Below are positions 27,567 to 35,184 of a stretch of 64,000 nucleotides of DNA, in pieces. Source of the DNA: an uncultured Flavobacteriales bacterium (lineage in GTDB: Bacteria > Bacteroidota > Bacteroidia > Flavobacteriales > Flavobacteriaceae). Each line of letters opens with the position of its first letter. Positions within the stretch are counted from its first letter, which is position 1. The notes beneath the pieces were generated by a model. It worked only from the letters and a program-made list of their open reading frames with translations, was not told the origin of the DNA and ran no database searches. The stretch spans positions 124,001 to 188,000 of the forward strand of contig CAJXRD010000001.1 of NCBI GenBank assembly GCA_913058295.1. Reading direction: 5' to 3'. A program made the translations under genes and the position numbers.

Positions 27567-28175
27567 ATGTCATTTACATTACCAAAATTAAACTATGCAT
27601 ATGATGCATTAGAGCCACATATAGATGCAAGAACCATGGAGATTCATCATGGGAAACACCATCAAGGATATACCAATAACCTAAATGGAGCAATTGAAGG
27701 AACAGAATTAGAAGGAAAGTCTATTGAAGAGATTCTTACAAACCTTGACATGAATAACAATGCCGTTAGAAATAATGGAGGTGGATTTTTTAACCATAGT
27801 CTATTTTGGGAAGTAATGTCTCCAAATGGAGGAGGAGAACCAAGTGGGGAATTAGCGGATGCTATTAATTCTGCCTTTGGAAGTTTTGAAGCATTTAAAG
27901 AAAAGTTTTCTGCAGCTGCAAAAACTAGATTTGGATCTGGATGGGCTTGGCTTTGTGTACAAAAAGGAGGTAAATTAGAAGTTTGTTCAACAGCTAATCA
28001 AGATAATTCTCTTATGCCAGGAATTGGTTGTGGAGGACATCCAATTTTAGGGCTAGATGTATGGGAACATGCATATTACTTAAATTACCAAAATAGAAGG
28101 CCAGACTATGTGTCTGCATTTTTCAATGTAATTAACTGGGAAGAAGTATCTTCTAGGTATGCTGCTAATAAATAA
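27567..28175 (+). CDS. sodA: Superoxide dismutase, Mn/Fe family
   Basis: This enzyme disproportionates superoxide to oxygen and hydrogen peroxide in the cytoplasm. The 202-residue protein has the four metal ligands H27, H77, D164 and H168 ([29 protein letters not shown]). The second-sphere glutamine is in the Mn-type position (Q145 in ANQDN) and a glycine run replaces the Fe-type glutamine before FFNH, so Mn or cambialistic use is more likely than strictly Fe. It stands alone with its own promoter and terminator. Confidence 0.95.
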   Translation: MSFTLPKLNYAYDALEPHIDARTMEIHHGKHHQGYTNNLNGAIEGTELEGKSIEEILTNLDMNNNAVRNNGGGFFNHSLFWEVMSPNGGGEPSGELADAINSAFGSFEAFKEKFSAAAKTRFGSGWAWLCVQKGGKLEVCSTANQDNSLMPGIGCGGHPILGLDVWEHAYYLNYQNRRPDYVSAFFNVINWEEVSSRYAANK

Positions 28176-28202
28176 TTTCTATTTAGAAATTATACTTAAT
28201 AA

Positions 28203-28241
28203 AATAGAACGCCCCCTTTAAAAAAGGGGGTTTTCTATTTT
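28203..28241. terminator. Terminator downstream of superoxide dismutase
   Basis: CCCCCTTT pairs with AAAGGGGG around an AAA loop, extended by AATAGAA/TTCTATT outside and followed by a T-rich run. The near-symmetry makes it usable from both strands. A second, AT-only inverted repeat (ATAATTTCT/AGAAATTAT, 28172-28193) overlaps the stop codon just before it. Confidence 0.85.
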
Positions 28242-28386
28242 TATGCTTTTTTATTTCTTTTAAATATTGGGTATAAAAAAGGTAAACAAGAGTTAAGAAA
28301 AGTACTAGTAAACGACTCGTAACAAACTATAAGCTAGTCTTTAATGTAATTGAATTACTCGCCACCCCTTATTTAGATTTTGGGCA

Positions 28387-28475
28387 TAAAAAAAGGTAAA
28401 CAGAGATGTTCACCTTTTTTTGCCCCAAATCTACCATGAACTTAACCTACTTATGCTATGGTATACTCAAATATA
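28387..28475 (-). ncRNA. Candidate small RNA unit, copy A
   Basis: Read on the minus strand, the unit starts with the promoter box TATATTTG (28468-28475), followed by ACCAT/ATGGT arms that can close a hairpin, a conserved core (GTAGGTTAAGTTCATGGTAG, then ATTTGGGGC), and a terminator hairpin GGTGAACA-TCTC-TGTTTACC flanked by A and T runs. Minus-strand polarity is supported by a G-U pair that would be an A-C mismatch on the plus strand. The predicted transcript is about 75-80 bases. No TTTG box is clear upstream. It could instead be part of the 3' leader of the hemolysin III-like mRNA. Confidence 0.55.
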
Positions 28476-28593
28476 TATAATTAAAATCTTACTAGAATCA
28501 TCTTTTAGATTAAGCGCTTTAAAATTCGTTAAAAAACAGGTATAAAAATTAATAGAAGAAATAAAATATTAAATAGATGAAGAAAGGGTATAA

Positions 28594-28683
28594 AAAATAA
28601 AAAAGGTAAACGAGTGTTTACCTTTTTTGCCCCAAATCTACCATGAACTTAACCTACTTATGCTTATGGTATGTTCAAATATA
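28594..28683 (-). ncRNA. Candidate small RNA unit, copy B
   Basis: This unit matches copy A with a 41-base identical core. It has TATATTTG at 28676-28683 with a TTG 22 bases further upstream on the minus strand (28706-28708), the same ACCAT/ATGGT pairing with one extra base, and a perfect terminator hairpin GGTAAAC-ACTC-GTTTACC followed by seven-plus T residues. The stem differs from copy A in sequence and loop but pairing is kept. It lies about 107 bases beyond the end of the hemolysin III-like gene, on the same strand. Confidence 0.6.
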
Positions 28684-28789
28684 TCATATAATTTGATATA
28701 ACATGCAAGATAATTCCTACTTTTGGATAAAAGGAAGGGATATTCGTTAAAACACACATATTTTGTTAATTATTTTAATATTTTAACAT

Positions 28790-29434
28790 TTAGACATAGA
28801 AATAGATTGATATAAAATGACAAAAACTACCGATTAATACGAATATGTGGAAAATGGCGTGATTAAAACGTAACTTATTTATACTATAAAAAAATGCTCC
28901 TATGGTATATGCAATTCCGCCAAGAAGCAGCCATACTATTCCTTCTAATGAAAAGTTATTTAATAAAGGTTTAAAGGCAAATACAATAATCCAGCCCATT
29001 AAAACATATGCTATTGTAGAAATCTTATCGAATTTACCAGTATAGAAAAGTTTTAAAATAACTCCAGTTAATGCAATTCCCCATGTAATTCCGAATAAAA
29101 CCCAACCAATAGTGCCTTTTAATATTACTAAAGTGAATGGGGTATAGGTACCTGCAATTAGTATGTATATGGAAGCGTGATCAAAAACATTTAATCGCTT
29201 TCTAGTATTTAAATTTTTCGCGTTATGAAAAAAAGTGGAAGCGGCATATAATATAATAAGGCTTGTCCCATAGATGCTAAAACTAACAATGTGCCAAACA
29301 GTACCAGAAAATGAAGCTTTCAAGATTAATAAGACCAATGCAATAATACTCAAGAATAATCCTAATGCGTGAGTAAGTACATTAATTTTTTCTTCTAGAG
29401 GAGGATAATAGGTTGGGTCTTTTACCTGTTTCAT
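28790..29434 (-). CDS. Hemolysin III family membrane protein
   Basis: The 214-residue protein has seven predicted membrane helices and the conserved histidine and acidic motifs of the PAQR/hemolysin III family: EEKINVLTHALGLFLS in the first segment, STFFHNAK near residue 90, DHASIYILIAGTYTPF near 105 and the late IFHIFVLIGSFCHF. Relatives act in membrane energetics or fatty-acid homeostasis (TrhA), rather than as true toxins; the hemolysin name is historical. It is monocistronic, followed by the tandem small RNA-like units. Confidence 0.92.
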   Translation of the reverse strand: MKQVKDPTYYPPLEEKINVLTHALGLFLSIIALVLLILKASFSGTVWHIVSFSIYGTSLIILYAASTFFHNAKNLNTRKRLNVFDHASIYILIAGTYTPFTLVILKGTIGWVLFGITWGIALTGVILKLFYTGKFDKISTIAYVLMGWIIVFAFKPLLNNFSLEGIVWLLLGGIAYTIGAFFYSINKLRFNHAIFHIFVLIGSFCHFISIYFYV

Positions 29435-29497
29435 AAATACCTTTATGTAAAAGACGCATGTTTTTATTTTTTATTGCCGAAACGTTCTAAAATATTT

Positions 29498-31396
29498 TTA
29501 ATATGCTCTTTCCGAGTTGCCTTCATAAAAATTAATATAGGCTCTGTTTACAACTCGATTTCCTCCAGGTGTTGGGTAATCTCCTGTAAAATACCAATCT
29601 CCTAAATCTTTGGGACATGCTTTATGAAGGTCCTCGACAGATTGAAATATAACCTTCACTTTTGAAGTAATACTTTCCTCGCAAATCAATTCAGCAATTT
29701 TATCTGAAATTTCTTCATCTGTAAAAGGAGCGTATAATTCTTTGACATGATTTATTTGCTCTATGTCCTCAACACCAACTTGTGCTTTACATTTATGATA
29801 TATCTCCTCTACAATAGATTGAGTTCCTCTATCATAATGAAGTGCTTTTGCAGCTTGAAATGCTATTAATCCTTCCATTCTAGCCATGTCGATACCATAA
29901 CAATCTGGATATCTAATTTGAGGAGCAGACGACACTATCACTATCTGTTTTGGATTTAAACGATCCATCATTTTTAAGATACTCTTTTTTAAAGTAGTAC
30001 CCCTAACAATACTATCATCTATAATAACCAAATTGTCTTCGGGCTTAACAACACCATAGGTAACATCATAAACATGAGCCACTAAATCATCACGACTACT
30101 ATCCTCAGTGATAAATGTACGTAGCTTTACATCTTTTATCGCAATTTTTTCCGTACGTATTTTATGATCTTGTATTTCTTTAAGTCTCTTAGGGGTTAAG
30201 TCATTTTTTTCTTTTAAAATGGCTTCAACCTTCTGCTTGTTTAATTCATCTTGAGCAGCCTCTAACATTCCATAGAAAGATGTTTCAGCAGTATTAGGAA
30301 TAAAAGAAAACACCGTGTTTTCTGTATCATGATTAATTGCTTCCAAAACTTTAGGCATTACAAGTCTTCCTAATTCTTTTCTTTCTTGGTAGATTTCTGC
30401 ATCACTTCCACGAGAAAAATAAATACGCTCAAACGAACATGATTTTTTTTCAAGAGGCTCTAAAATTTTTGATATTTTCATATAGCCATCCTTCCTTAAA
30501 AGTAAAGCATGACCTGGGTCTAATTCTTTAACCTCTTCAAAAGGCACATTAAATACAGTTTGAATTACTGGTCTTTCAGAAGCGACTACCACCACCTCAT
30601 CATCTTTATAATAAAAAGCAGGACGTATCCCTGCTGGATCTCTAAAAACAAAAGAATCTCCGTGGCCCAATAACCCTGCCATAGCATAACCACCATCCCA
30701 ATCTCTGGAAGATTTTTTTAATATTTTTGAAAGATTGAGATTCTCCACTATATAAGGAGAGGCTTCAATTTTACTTAAACCTAAGGCTTTCGATTTTTTA
30801 TAAAGCTTTCTTACCTCGTCATCTAAAAAATGACCTATTTTTTCCATTACCGTAATGGTATCTGCTTTTTCTTTAGGGTGCATTCCCAACTCAATTAGGT
30901 TATTGAATAATTGAGTAGTATTGGTCATATTAAAATTACCAGCAATAATTAGATTTCGATGCATCCAATTATTTTGACGAAGAAACGGATGTACATGTTC
31001 TACACTATTTCCACCAAAAGTACCATACCTAACATGTCCCAACATCAACTCTCCTAAATAGGGAATGTTCTTTTTTTGAGCTTCAACATCTGTTTTTATT
31101 TCTGGATTATTGGTGAGTTCATCATTGATGCGGCCATTAATTTTACCAAAAATATCTTGAATAGGTTGAGCGGCATTAGACCGTACTCTACTTATATACC
31201 TTTCTCCTGGATCAACATTTAACTTTATACTTGCAAAACCAGCACCGTCTTGACCACGATTATGCTGTTTTTCCATCATTAAATACATTTTATTAATTCC
31301 GTAGAAAGCAGTACCATATTTTTCTTTATAGAATTCTAATGGTTTAAGAAGTCGAATTAAGGCAATTCCACATTCGTGTTTTAAAGCATCACTCAT
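29498..31396 (-). CDS. purF: PurF-like amidophosphoribosyltransferase, long form
   Basis: PurF makes phosphoribosylamine from PRPP and glutamine, the first step of purine synthesis. The protein has a short propeptide (MSDALKHE) ahead of the nucleophile C9 (CGIALIRL), a class II glutamine amidotransferase domain (HVRYGTFG, ENLxx), and a C-terminal phosphoribosyltransferase domain with the PRPP loop VIIDDSIVRGTTLK. At 632 residues it is about 130 longer than typical PurF, with insertions after the first third and a unique C-terminal tail ending GDWYFTGDYPTPGGNRVVN. This form is known in Bacteroidota; whether it is the main PurF of this genome cannot be told. Confidence 0.85.
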   Translation of the reverse strand: MSDALKHECGIALIRLLKPLEFYKEKYGTAFYGINKMYLMMEKQHNRGQDGAGFASIKLNVDPGERYISRVRSNAAQPIQDIFGKINGRINDELTNNPEIKTDVEAQKKNIPYLGELMLGHVRYGTFGGNSVEHVHPFLRQNNWMHRNLIIAGNFNMTNTTQLFNNLIELGMHPKEKADTITVMEKIGHFLDDEVRKLYKKSKALGLSKIEASPYIVENLNLSKILKKSSRDWDGGYAMAGLLGHGDSFVFRDPAGIRPAFYYKDDEVVVVASERPVIQTVFNVPFEEVKELDPGHALLLRKDGYMKISKILEPLEKKSCSFERIYFSRGSDAEIYQERKELGRLVMPKVLEAINHDTENTVFSFIPNTAETSFYGMLEAAQDELNKQKVEAILKEKNDLTPKRLKEIQDHKIRTEKIAIKDVKLRTFITEDSSRDDLVAHVYDVTYGVVKPEDNLVIIDDSIVRGTTLKKSILKMMDRLNPKQIVIVSSAPQIRYPDCYGIDMARMEGLIAFQAAKALHYDRGTQSIVEEIYHKCKAQVGVEDIEQINHVKELYAPFTDEEISDKIAELICEESITSKVKVIFQSVEDLHKACPKDLGDWYFTGDYPTPGGNRVVNRAYINFYEGNSERAY

Positions 31397-31425
31397 AGTA
31401 TTATTTCAGTATATTAATAAAAAAA

Positions 31426-31442
31426 GCCCTGTATTACAGGGC
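31426..31442 (-). terminator. Terminator between PfkB-kinase and purF-like genes
   Basis: GCCCTG-TATTA-CAGGGC is followed on the minus strand by seven T residues. It lies 9 bases past the stop codon of the kinase gene and 30 bases before the purF-like start, so the two neighbouring same-strand genes are probably separate units unless readthrough occurs. Confidence 0.8.
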
Positions 31443-31450
31443 GTGTTATT

Positions 31451-32374
31451 TTATTCGCTTAAATCGAATTGTGTCAAATTTTTAAATTGAACTATTCGTT
31501 CATATAATTCTTCTTTTCCTAAACTTATCATCCGTTCCGTTCCAAATTTTTCAACAGAAAAAGACGCTAAAGCCGAACCGTAAATAATTGCTTTCTTAAG
31601 GTTGCCAAAACTAAAATCTTCCGTTTTTGCAAGATAACCTGCAAAGCCACCGGCAAAAGTATCTCCTGCTCCTGTAGGGTCAAAAACTTCTTTTAATGGT
31701 AAAGCGGGTGCATAAAATATTTCATCTTCAAAAAACAATAACGCTCCATGTTCTCCTTTTTTAATAACTACAAATTCGGGGCCCATAGTCATTATTTTTT
31801 TAGCGGCAACAACTAAAGAATATTCTCCTGTTAATTGTCTTGCTTCTTCATCATTAATAGTAATCACATCTACTTTTGCAATTACTTTCATTAAATCGTC
31901 TAAAGCAGAATCCATCCAGAAATTCATGGTATCAAGAATTACTAAATCTGGCTTTTGGTTCATTTGTTCAATAACTCCAAGTTGAACTAAAGGATGTAGG
32001 TTTCCTAACATTACTACTTTAGCATCTTTGTATGAATCTGGAACAACAGGTTTAAAATCTGCTAAAACATTTAATTCAGTTGCTAAGGTATCCCTAGTAT
32101 TCATGTCGTTATGATACTTTCCGCTCCAGAAAAATGTTTTTCCATTTTCTACTACTTCAAGACAAGACACATCTAGACCTCTATCTTCCAGCATATCAAT
32201 ATATTCCTTAGGAAAATCCCCACCAACAACAGATACAATTGCACCATCAACTTCAAATTGAGATGCTGCTAATCCAATGAAAGTGGCTGCGCCACCTAAT
32301 ATTTTATCTGTTTTTCCAAAAGGGGTTTCAATAGCATCAAATGCAACTGTTCCGACAATAACAAGTTTACTCAT
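31451..32374 (-). CDS. PfkB family carbohydrate/nucleoside kinase
   Basis: The 307-residue ribokinase-fold protein has an N-terminal GGAATFIGLAASQ substrate-site motif (about 26-38) and the C-terminal PfkB signature DPTGAGDTFAGGFAGYL with the catalytic aspartate near residue 240. PfkB members phosphorylate sugars or nucleosides such as ribose, adenosine or inosine. Its location next to a purF homologue makes a nucleoside or ribose substrate plausible, but this is inference. A TAAATTTG box on the minus strand (32397-32404) lies 23 bases before the start. Confidence 0.9.
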   Translation of the reverse strand: MSKLVIVGTVAFDAIETPFGKTDKILGGAATFIGLAASQFEVDGAIVSVVGGDFPKEYIDMLEDRGLDVSCLEVVENGKTFFWSGKYHNDMNTRDTLATELNVLADFKPVVPDSYKDAKVVMLGNLHPLVQLGVIEQMNQKPDLVILDTMNFWMDSALDDLMKVIAKVDVITINDEEARQLTGEYSLVVAAKKIMTMGPEFVVIKKGEHGALLFFEDEIFYAPALPLKEVFDPTGAGDTFAGGFAGYLAKTEDFSFGNLKKAIIYGSALASFSVEKFGTERMISLGKEELYERIVQFKNLTQFDLSE

Positions 32375-32396
32375 AAAAGGGTTTTAATTTAAAGTG

Positions 32397-32404
32397 CAAA
32401 TTTA
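32397..32404 (-). promoter_or_regulatory. Candidate promoter -7 box for the PfkB kinase gene
   Basis: The minus strand reads TAAATTTG, matching TAnnTTTG, 23 bases before the start codon. A standard TTTG partner is not apparent. Confidence 0.45.
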
Positions 32405-32603
32405 ATCAATTAAATGAGAAATGATAGATTTTATTAAACAGTCTATAATAGTTGTATTGTCCTTTAACGAAAGATTAATATTTGCAAAGCTTTGATTTCT
32501 AGGGTCAAATCGAGTTAGTGTAGAAAATTCTTACACTTATGGTTTTAAAAAGGCATTTCAACGAATATTTATATCAATATATCGAAAAGTAATAAGAATC
32601 AAG

Positions 32604-32632
32604 TTGTTAAAACAAGAATATTCCTACACTTG
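32604..32632 (+). promoter_or_regulatory. Candidate promoter of the secreted orphan protein
   Basis: TTG at 32604-32606 and TACACTTG at 32625-32632 (one mismatch to TAnnTTTG) are 18 bases apart and lie 25 bases before the ATG at 32657. Confidence 0.5.
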
Positions 32633-32656
32633 TATAAGAATTAAAATATGATAGTC

Positions 32657-33496
32657 ATGAAAACAGTTATTAAAATAGTATTTGTAATTTTATTTTTTGT
32701 AAATAATGTGTATTCTCAAGTTGGGATAAATACGACACAAGTTAATTCATCAACTATATTACATATAGAGAGTAATAACAAGGGTGTTTTGTTTCCAACT
32801 CTCACACAGGCTCAAAGAGATAATATTAATATTGTCGCAGAGAGTAATGGTGAAGTTGTTCCTCCAGGCTTGACAATATACTGTTCGGATTGTTGTACAA
32901 GTGGTTATGGAGCCTTATTTTTCTATAATGGTTCAGAGTGGAAATCGACAGACAGTGATTGTCGTGATGTAGGAAGCTTCCCTGAATGTATTCCTGTTAC
33001 AACAACAATGTTGTCTAGTCAACACATAGACGCAAGTATTTTCCCTCTTATATTTGACAACGATTTAACAGAAGCTACACAAACAGGTCCTTGGTCAACA
33101 AGATTCCATCAAGGGAGTACTGATCCATACACGGGAGATGTCATACAATTTACATTAAACGAGGCAATACCTGCAGGAGGAAAAATAGTTTTATACTGGT
33201 CTGATAATGAAGACCCTGATTGGGTTGGTTTTATTGTAGATTTAGATAATGGGGGAGTCATGTCTCAACCTTCTATTGACACGTATCCACAAGGTGTCGG
33301 TTTTCCAGTGCTACCAAACAGCGTTAACACACCTAATGGAAATGATGATTTTATATTGGAAATCACTTTAATAGCGGATACTGATACCATTACCGTGAGG
33401 TCGTCAGATCAAGATACTTGGGGAGAAGATCCTCAACTATATGAGTTTAAAATTTTTGACGATGAGGGTAATGAAATACCATTCACTTGCAATTAA
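32657..33496 (+). CDS. Secreted protein of unknown function
   Basis: From ATG 32657 the protein has 279 residues with a signal peptide ending at NNVYSQ. The mature N terminus (VGINTTQVNSSTILHIESNN, then KGVLFPTLTQAQRDNI) is a pattern seen at the start of many exported Bacteroidota proteins. Six-plus cysteines (YCSDCCTSG, DCRDVGSFPECIP, and FTCN at the end) could form disulfides. The second half looks like a beta sandwich. No type IX sorting domain is seen, so it is probably periplasmic or released. I do not recognise a function. An upstream ATG at 32648 is less likely because it adds three residues before the basic n-region. Confidence 0.75.
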   Translation: MKTVIKIVFVILFFVNNVYSQVGINTTQVNSSTILHIESNNKGVLFPTLTQAQRDNINIVAESNGEVVPPGLTIYCSDCCTSGYGALFFYNGSEWKSTDSDCRDVGSFPECIPVTTTMLSSQHIDASIFPLIFDNDLTEATQTGPWSTRFHQGSTDPYTGDVIQFTLNEAIPAGGKIVLYWSDNEDPDWVGFIVDLDNGGVMSQPSIDTYPQGVGFPVLPNSVNTPNGNDDFILEITLIADTDTITVRSSDQDTWGEDPQLYEFKIFDDEGNEIPFTCN

Positions 33497-33524
33497 TATT
33501 TTAATAGATAAAACACACTTCATA

Positions 33525-33556
33525 AAAAATAGTCTCTCAAATGAGAGACTATTTTT
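33525..33556. terminator. Bidirectional terminator between the secreted protein and rnhA
   Basis: A perfect 14-bp stem (AAAAATAGTCTCTC / GAGAGACTATTTTT) with an AAAT loop serves both convergent genes. It overlaps the stop codon of rnhA (33555-33557), so the hairpin begins inside the last codon of that gene. Confidence 0.85.
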
Positions 33557-34190
33557 ATTTCCTTCCAAAATCAGCTGGGATCTCTCCCCAAGCTTTCGTC
33601 TCCCACTTTATTATAATAGTGGAATAAGTATTGTTTTTTAACCAATCTTCAGCACGATTCAATAATTCAAATACTTTTTTATTTTTTGTAGTTTGCTTTA
33701 ATTTCGTGTTGTATTTTTTCTTTTTTACCCACCCAATAGCAATTTTTGAATCACTATAAATTTTACGGTCACTTTTTTGCTGCTTTAAATAAGCAAGACC
33801 ATGTACCAAAGCCAGAAATTCTCCTACATTATTGGTGCCTTGTTGAAAGGGCCCTTGATGAAATAATTGTTGATGTGTTTGTGTATCAACCCCTCGGTAT
33901 TCCATTATTCCTGGATTTCCGCTAGAAGCGGCATCTACAGAAATAGTATATAAATTAGGGTCTCCGATCTTTTTTAATTCCTCTTTAGAAAGTGTTTTCT
34001 TTTTTGTGCCTTTACCCTTATAATCTGCATATTCTTTATTGTAGGCTTTTTTGGCTTCATTAAAAGTTAAAAAGGATTTATACTGTGCACCAGGCACTCC
34101 TTTTATAGAACGTTGGCATTCTTTCCAACTATCATAAATACCAGCAGGATTCCCTAACCAGACCACATAAAATTTTTGTTTTTTAGCCAA
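33555..34190 (-). CDS. rnhA: Ribonuclease HI with N-terminal viroplasmin domain
   Basis: The 211-residue protein joins an N-terminal caulimovirus viroplasmin-like RNA-binding domain (KFYVVWLGNPAGIYDSWKEC, ending around residue 50) to an RNase HI domain that cuts the RNA strand of RNA-DNA hybrids. The catalytic residues are visible in SVDAASSGNPG, NNVGEFLALVHGL and IYSDSKIA; the last aspartate is probably in EIPADFGRK. This two-domain form is common in Bacteroidota. It starts 3 bases after the purN stop codon, so both share a transcript. Confidence 0.93.
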   Translation of the reverse strand: MAKKQKFYVVWLGNPAGIYDSWKECQRSIKGVPGAQYKSFLTFNEAKKAYNKEYADYKGKGTKKKTLSKEELKKIGDPNLYTISVDAASSGNPGIMEYRGVDTQTHQQLFHQGPFQQGTNNVGEFLALVHGLAYLKQQKSDRKIYSDSKIAIGWVKKKKYNTKLKQTTKNKKVFELLNRAEDWLKNNTYSTIIIKWETKAWGEIPADFGRK

Positions 34191-34193
34191 ATG

Positions 34194-34760
34194 TTACTTT
34201 TTTAATACTTCTTCAATTATTTTTGGAAAAAATTCATATTCTAATTGATGCACTTTTTCTGCTACAGATACTGCCGAATCTCTTTCAGATAGCATCACTT
34301 TTTTCTGAAAAATAACAGCCCCTTCATCATAATTTTCGTTTACATAATGAATGGTTATTCCAGTTTCAGTTTCTTTATTTTTTATAATAGATTCGTGTAC
34401 ATGTGAGCCATACATTCCCTTACCGCCATATTTTGGAAGTAAGGCCGGATGAATATTAATGATTTTATTAGGGAATACATTCAAAATTGATTCTGGAAAC
34501 TTCCACAAAAAACCAGCAAGGACTATTAAATCTGGAAACTCGTTTTTTAGAATAATCAAGACATTATCAGAATCCCGAAAGTCTTCCTTAGTAAAACTAA
34601 TAGAAGGAACATTTAAATTTTTTGCGCGTTCTAAAACTTTAGCATTTTTTTTATTTGAAAGTACTAAAGTGACTTCAGCAAAATCAGAGTTTTGAAAATA
34701 TTCAATAATGTTTTGAGCGTTAGTGCCACTCCCAGAAGCAAATACAACAATACGCTTCAT
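34194..34760 (-). CDS. purN: Phosphoribosylglycinamide formyltransferase
   Basis: PurN transfers a formyl group from 10-formyltetrahydrofolate to glycinamide ribonucleotide, the third step of purine synthesis. The 188-residue protein shows the GSGTNAQNIIEYF nucleotide loop near residue 10, the catalytic motif INIHPALLPKYGGKGMYG near 105-122, and the aspartate in NENYDEGAVIFQ. A consensus promoter lies upstream (34807-34836). It is the first gene of a two-gene unit with rnhA. Confidence 0.96.
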   Translation of the reverse strand: MKRIVVFASGSGTNAQNIIEYFQNSDFAEVTLVLSNKKNAKVLERAKNLNVPSISFTKEDFRDSDNVLIILKNEFPDLIVLAGFLWKFPESILNVFPNKIINIHPALLPKYGGKGMYGSHVHESIIKNKETETGITIHYVNENYDEGAVIFQKKVMLSERDSAVSVAEKVHQLEYEFFPKIIEEVLKK

Positions 34761-34806
34761 AGTATATTTTTATTATTTAGGTTGGTGTTCGTGTAATTTT
34801 AAAACA

Positions 34807-34836
34807 CAAAAGTAATGCAAAAGAAGATTTACTCAA
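34807..34836 (-). promoter_or_regulatory. Promoter of purN-rnhA
   Basis: On the minus strand TTG (34834-34836) and TACTTTTG (34807-34814) are separated by 19 bases, matching the Bacteroidota consensus. The leader is about 40 bases. Confidence 0.75.
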
Positions 34837-34898
34837 CTAAAATGTTTACTTTAGAATTACATTTTATAATTAATAGGGTGTTTTAAATTAAAATATTT

Positions 34899-34906
34899 TA
34901 TTTTTG
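34899..34906 (+). promoter_or_regulatory. Candidate promoter -7 box for acpP
   Basis: TATTTTTG matches TAnnTTTG and lies 32 bases before the acpP ATG. The upstream partner box is not clear. Confidence 0.5.
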
Positions 34907-34938
34907 CGGATTATAATTAAATTTTAAAAACAAGAATT

Positions 34939-35172
34939 ATGTCAGACATTGCATCAAGAGTAAAAGCTATTATCGTAGACAAATTAGGTGTAGACGAGAA
35001 CGAAGTTGTAATCGAAGCTAGCTTCACAAACGACTTAGGAGCCGACTCATTGGATACGGTAGAACTTATTATGGAATTTGAGAAAGAATTTGATATTCAA
35101 ATTCCAGACGATCAAGCTGAGAATATTGCTACAGTTGGTCAAGCAATCTCATATATTGAAGAAGCTAAATAA
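34939..35172 (+). CDS. acpP: Acyl carrier protein
   Basis: ACP carries growing acyl chains as thioesters on a 4'-phosphopantetheine arm during fatty acid synthesis. The 77-residue acidic protein has the standard four-helix layout and the attachment serine S37 in [17 protein letters not shown]. It heads an acpP-fabF-rnc gene set, an order conserved in many bacteria, and starts 12 bases before fabF, with short spacing that implies cotranscription. Confidence 0.98.
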   Translation: MSDIASRVKAIIVDKLGVDENEVVIEASFTNDLGADSLDTVELIMEFEKEFDIQIPDDQAENIATVGQAISYIEEAK

Positions 35173-35184
35173 AACTACTTCTTT

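Larger units (their letters stand above)
28242..28789. other. Gene-free stretch with tandem sRNA-like units
   Basis: No protein frame of note is present in these 548 bases between the superoxide dismutase terminator and the hemolysin III-like gene. It holds two full copies of a duplicated unit (28387-28475 and 28594-28683) and a third fragment with only one hairpin arm (about 28268-28297, which shares GGTATAAAAAAGGTAAACAAG-type sequence). Confidence 0.8.
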
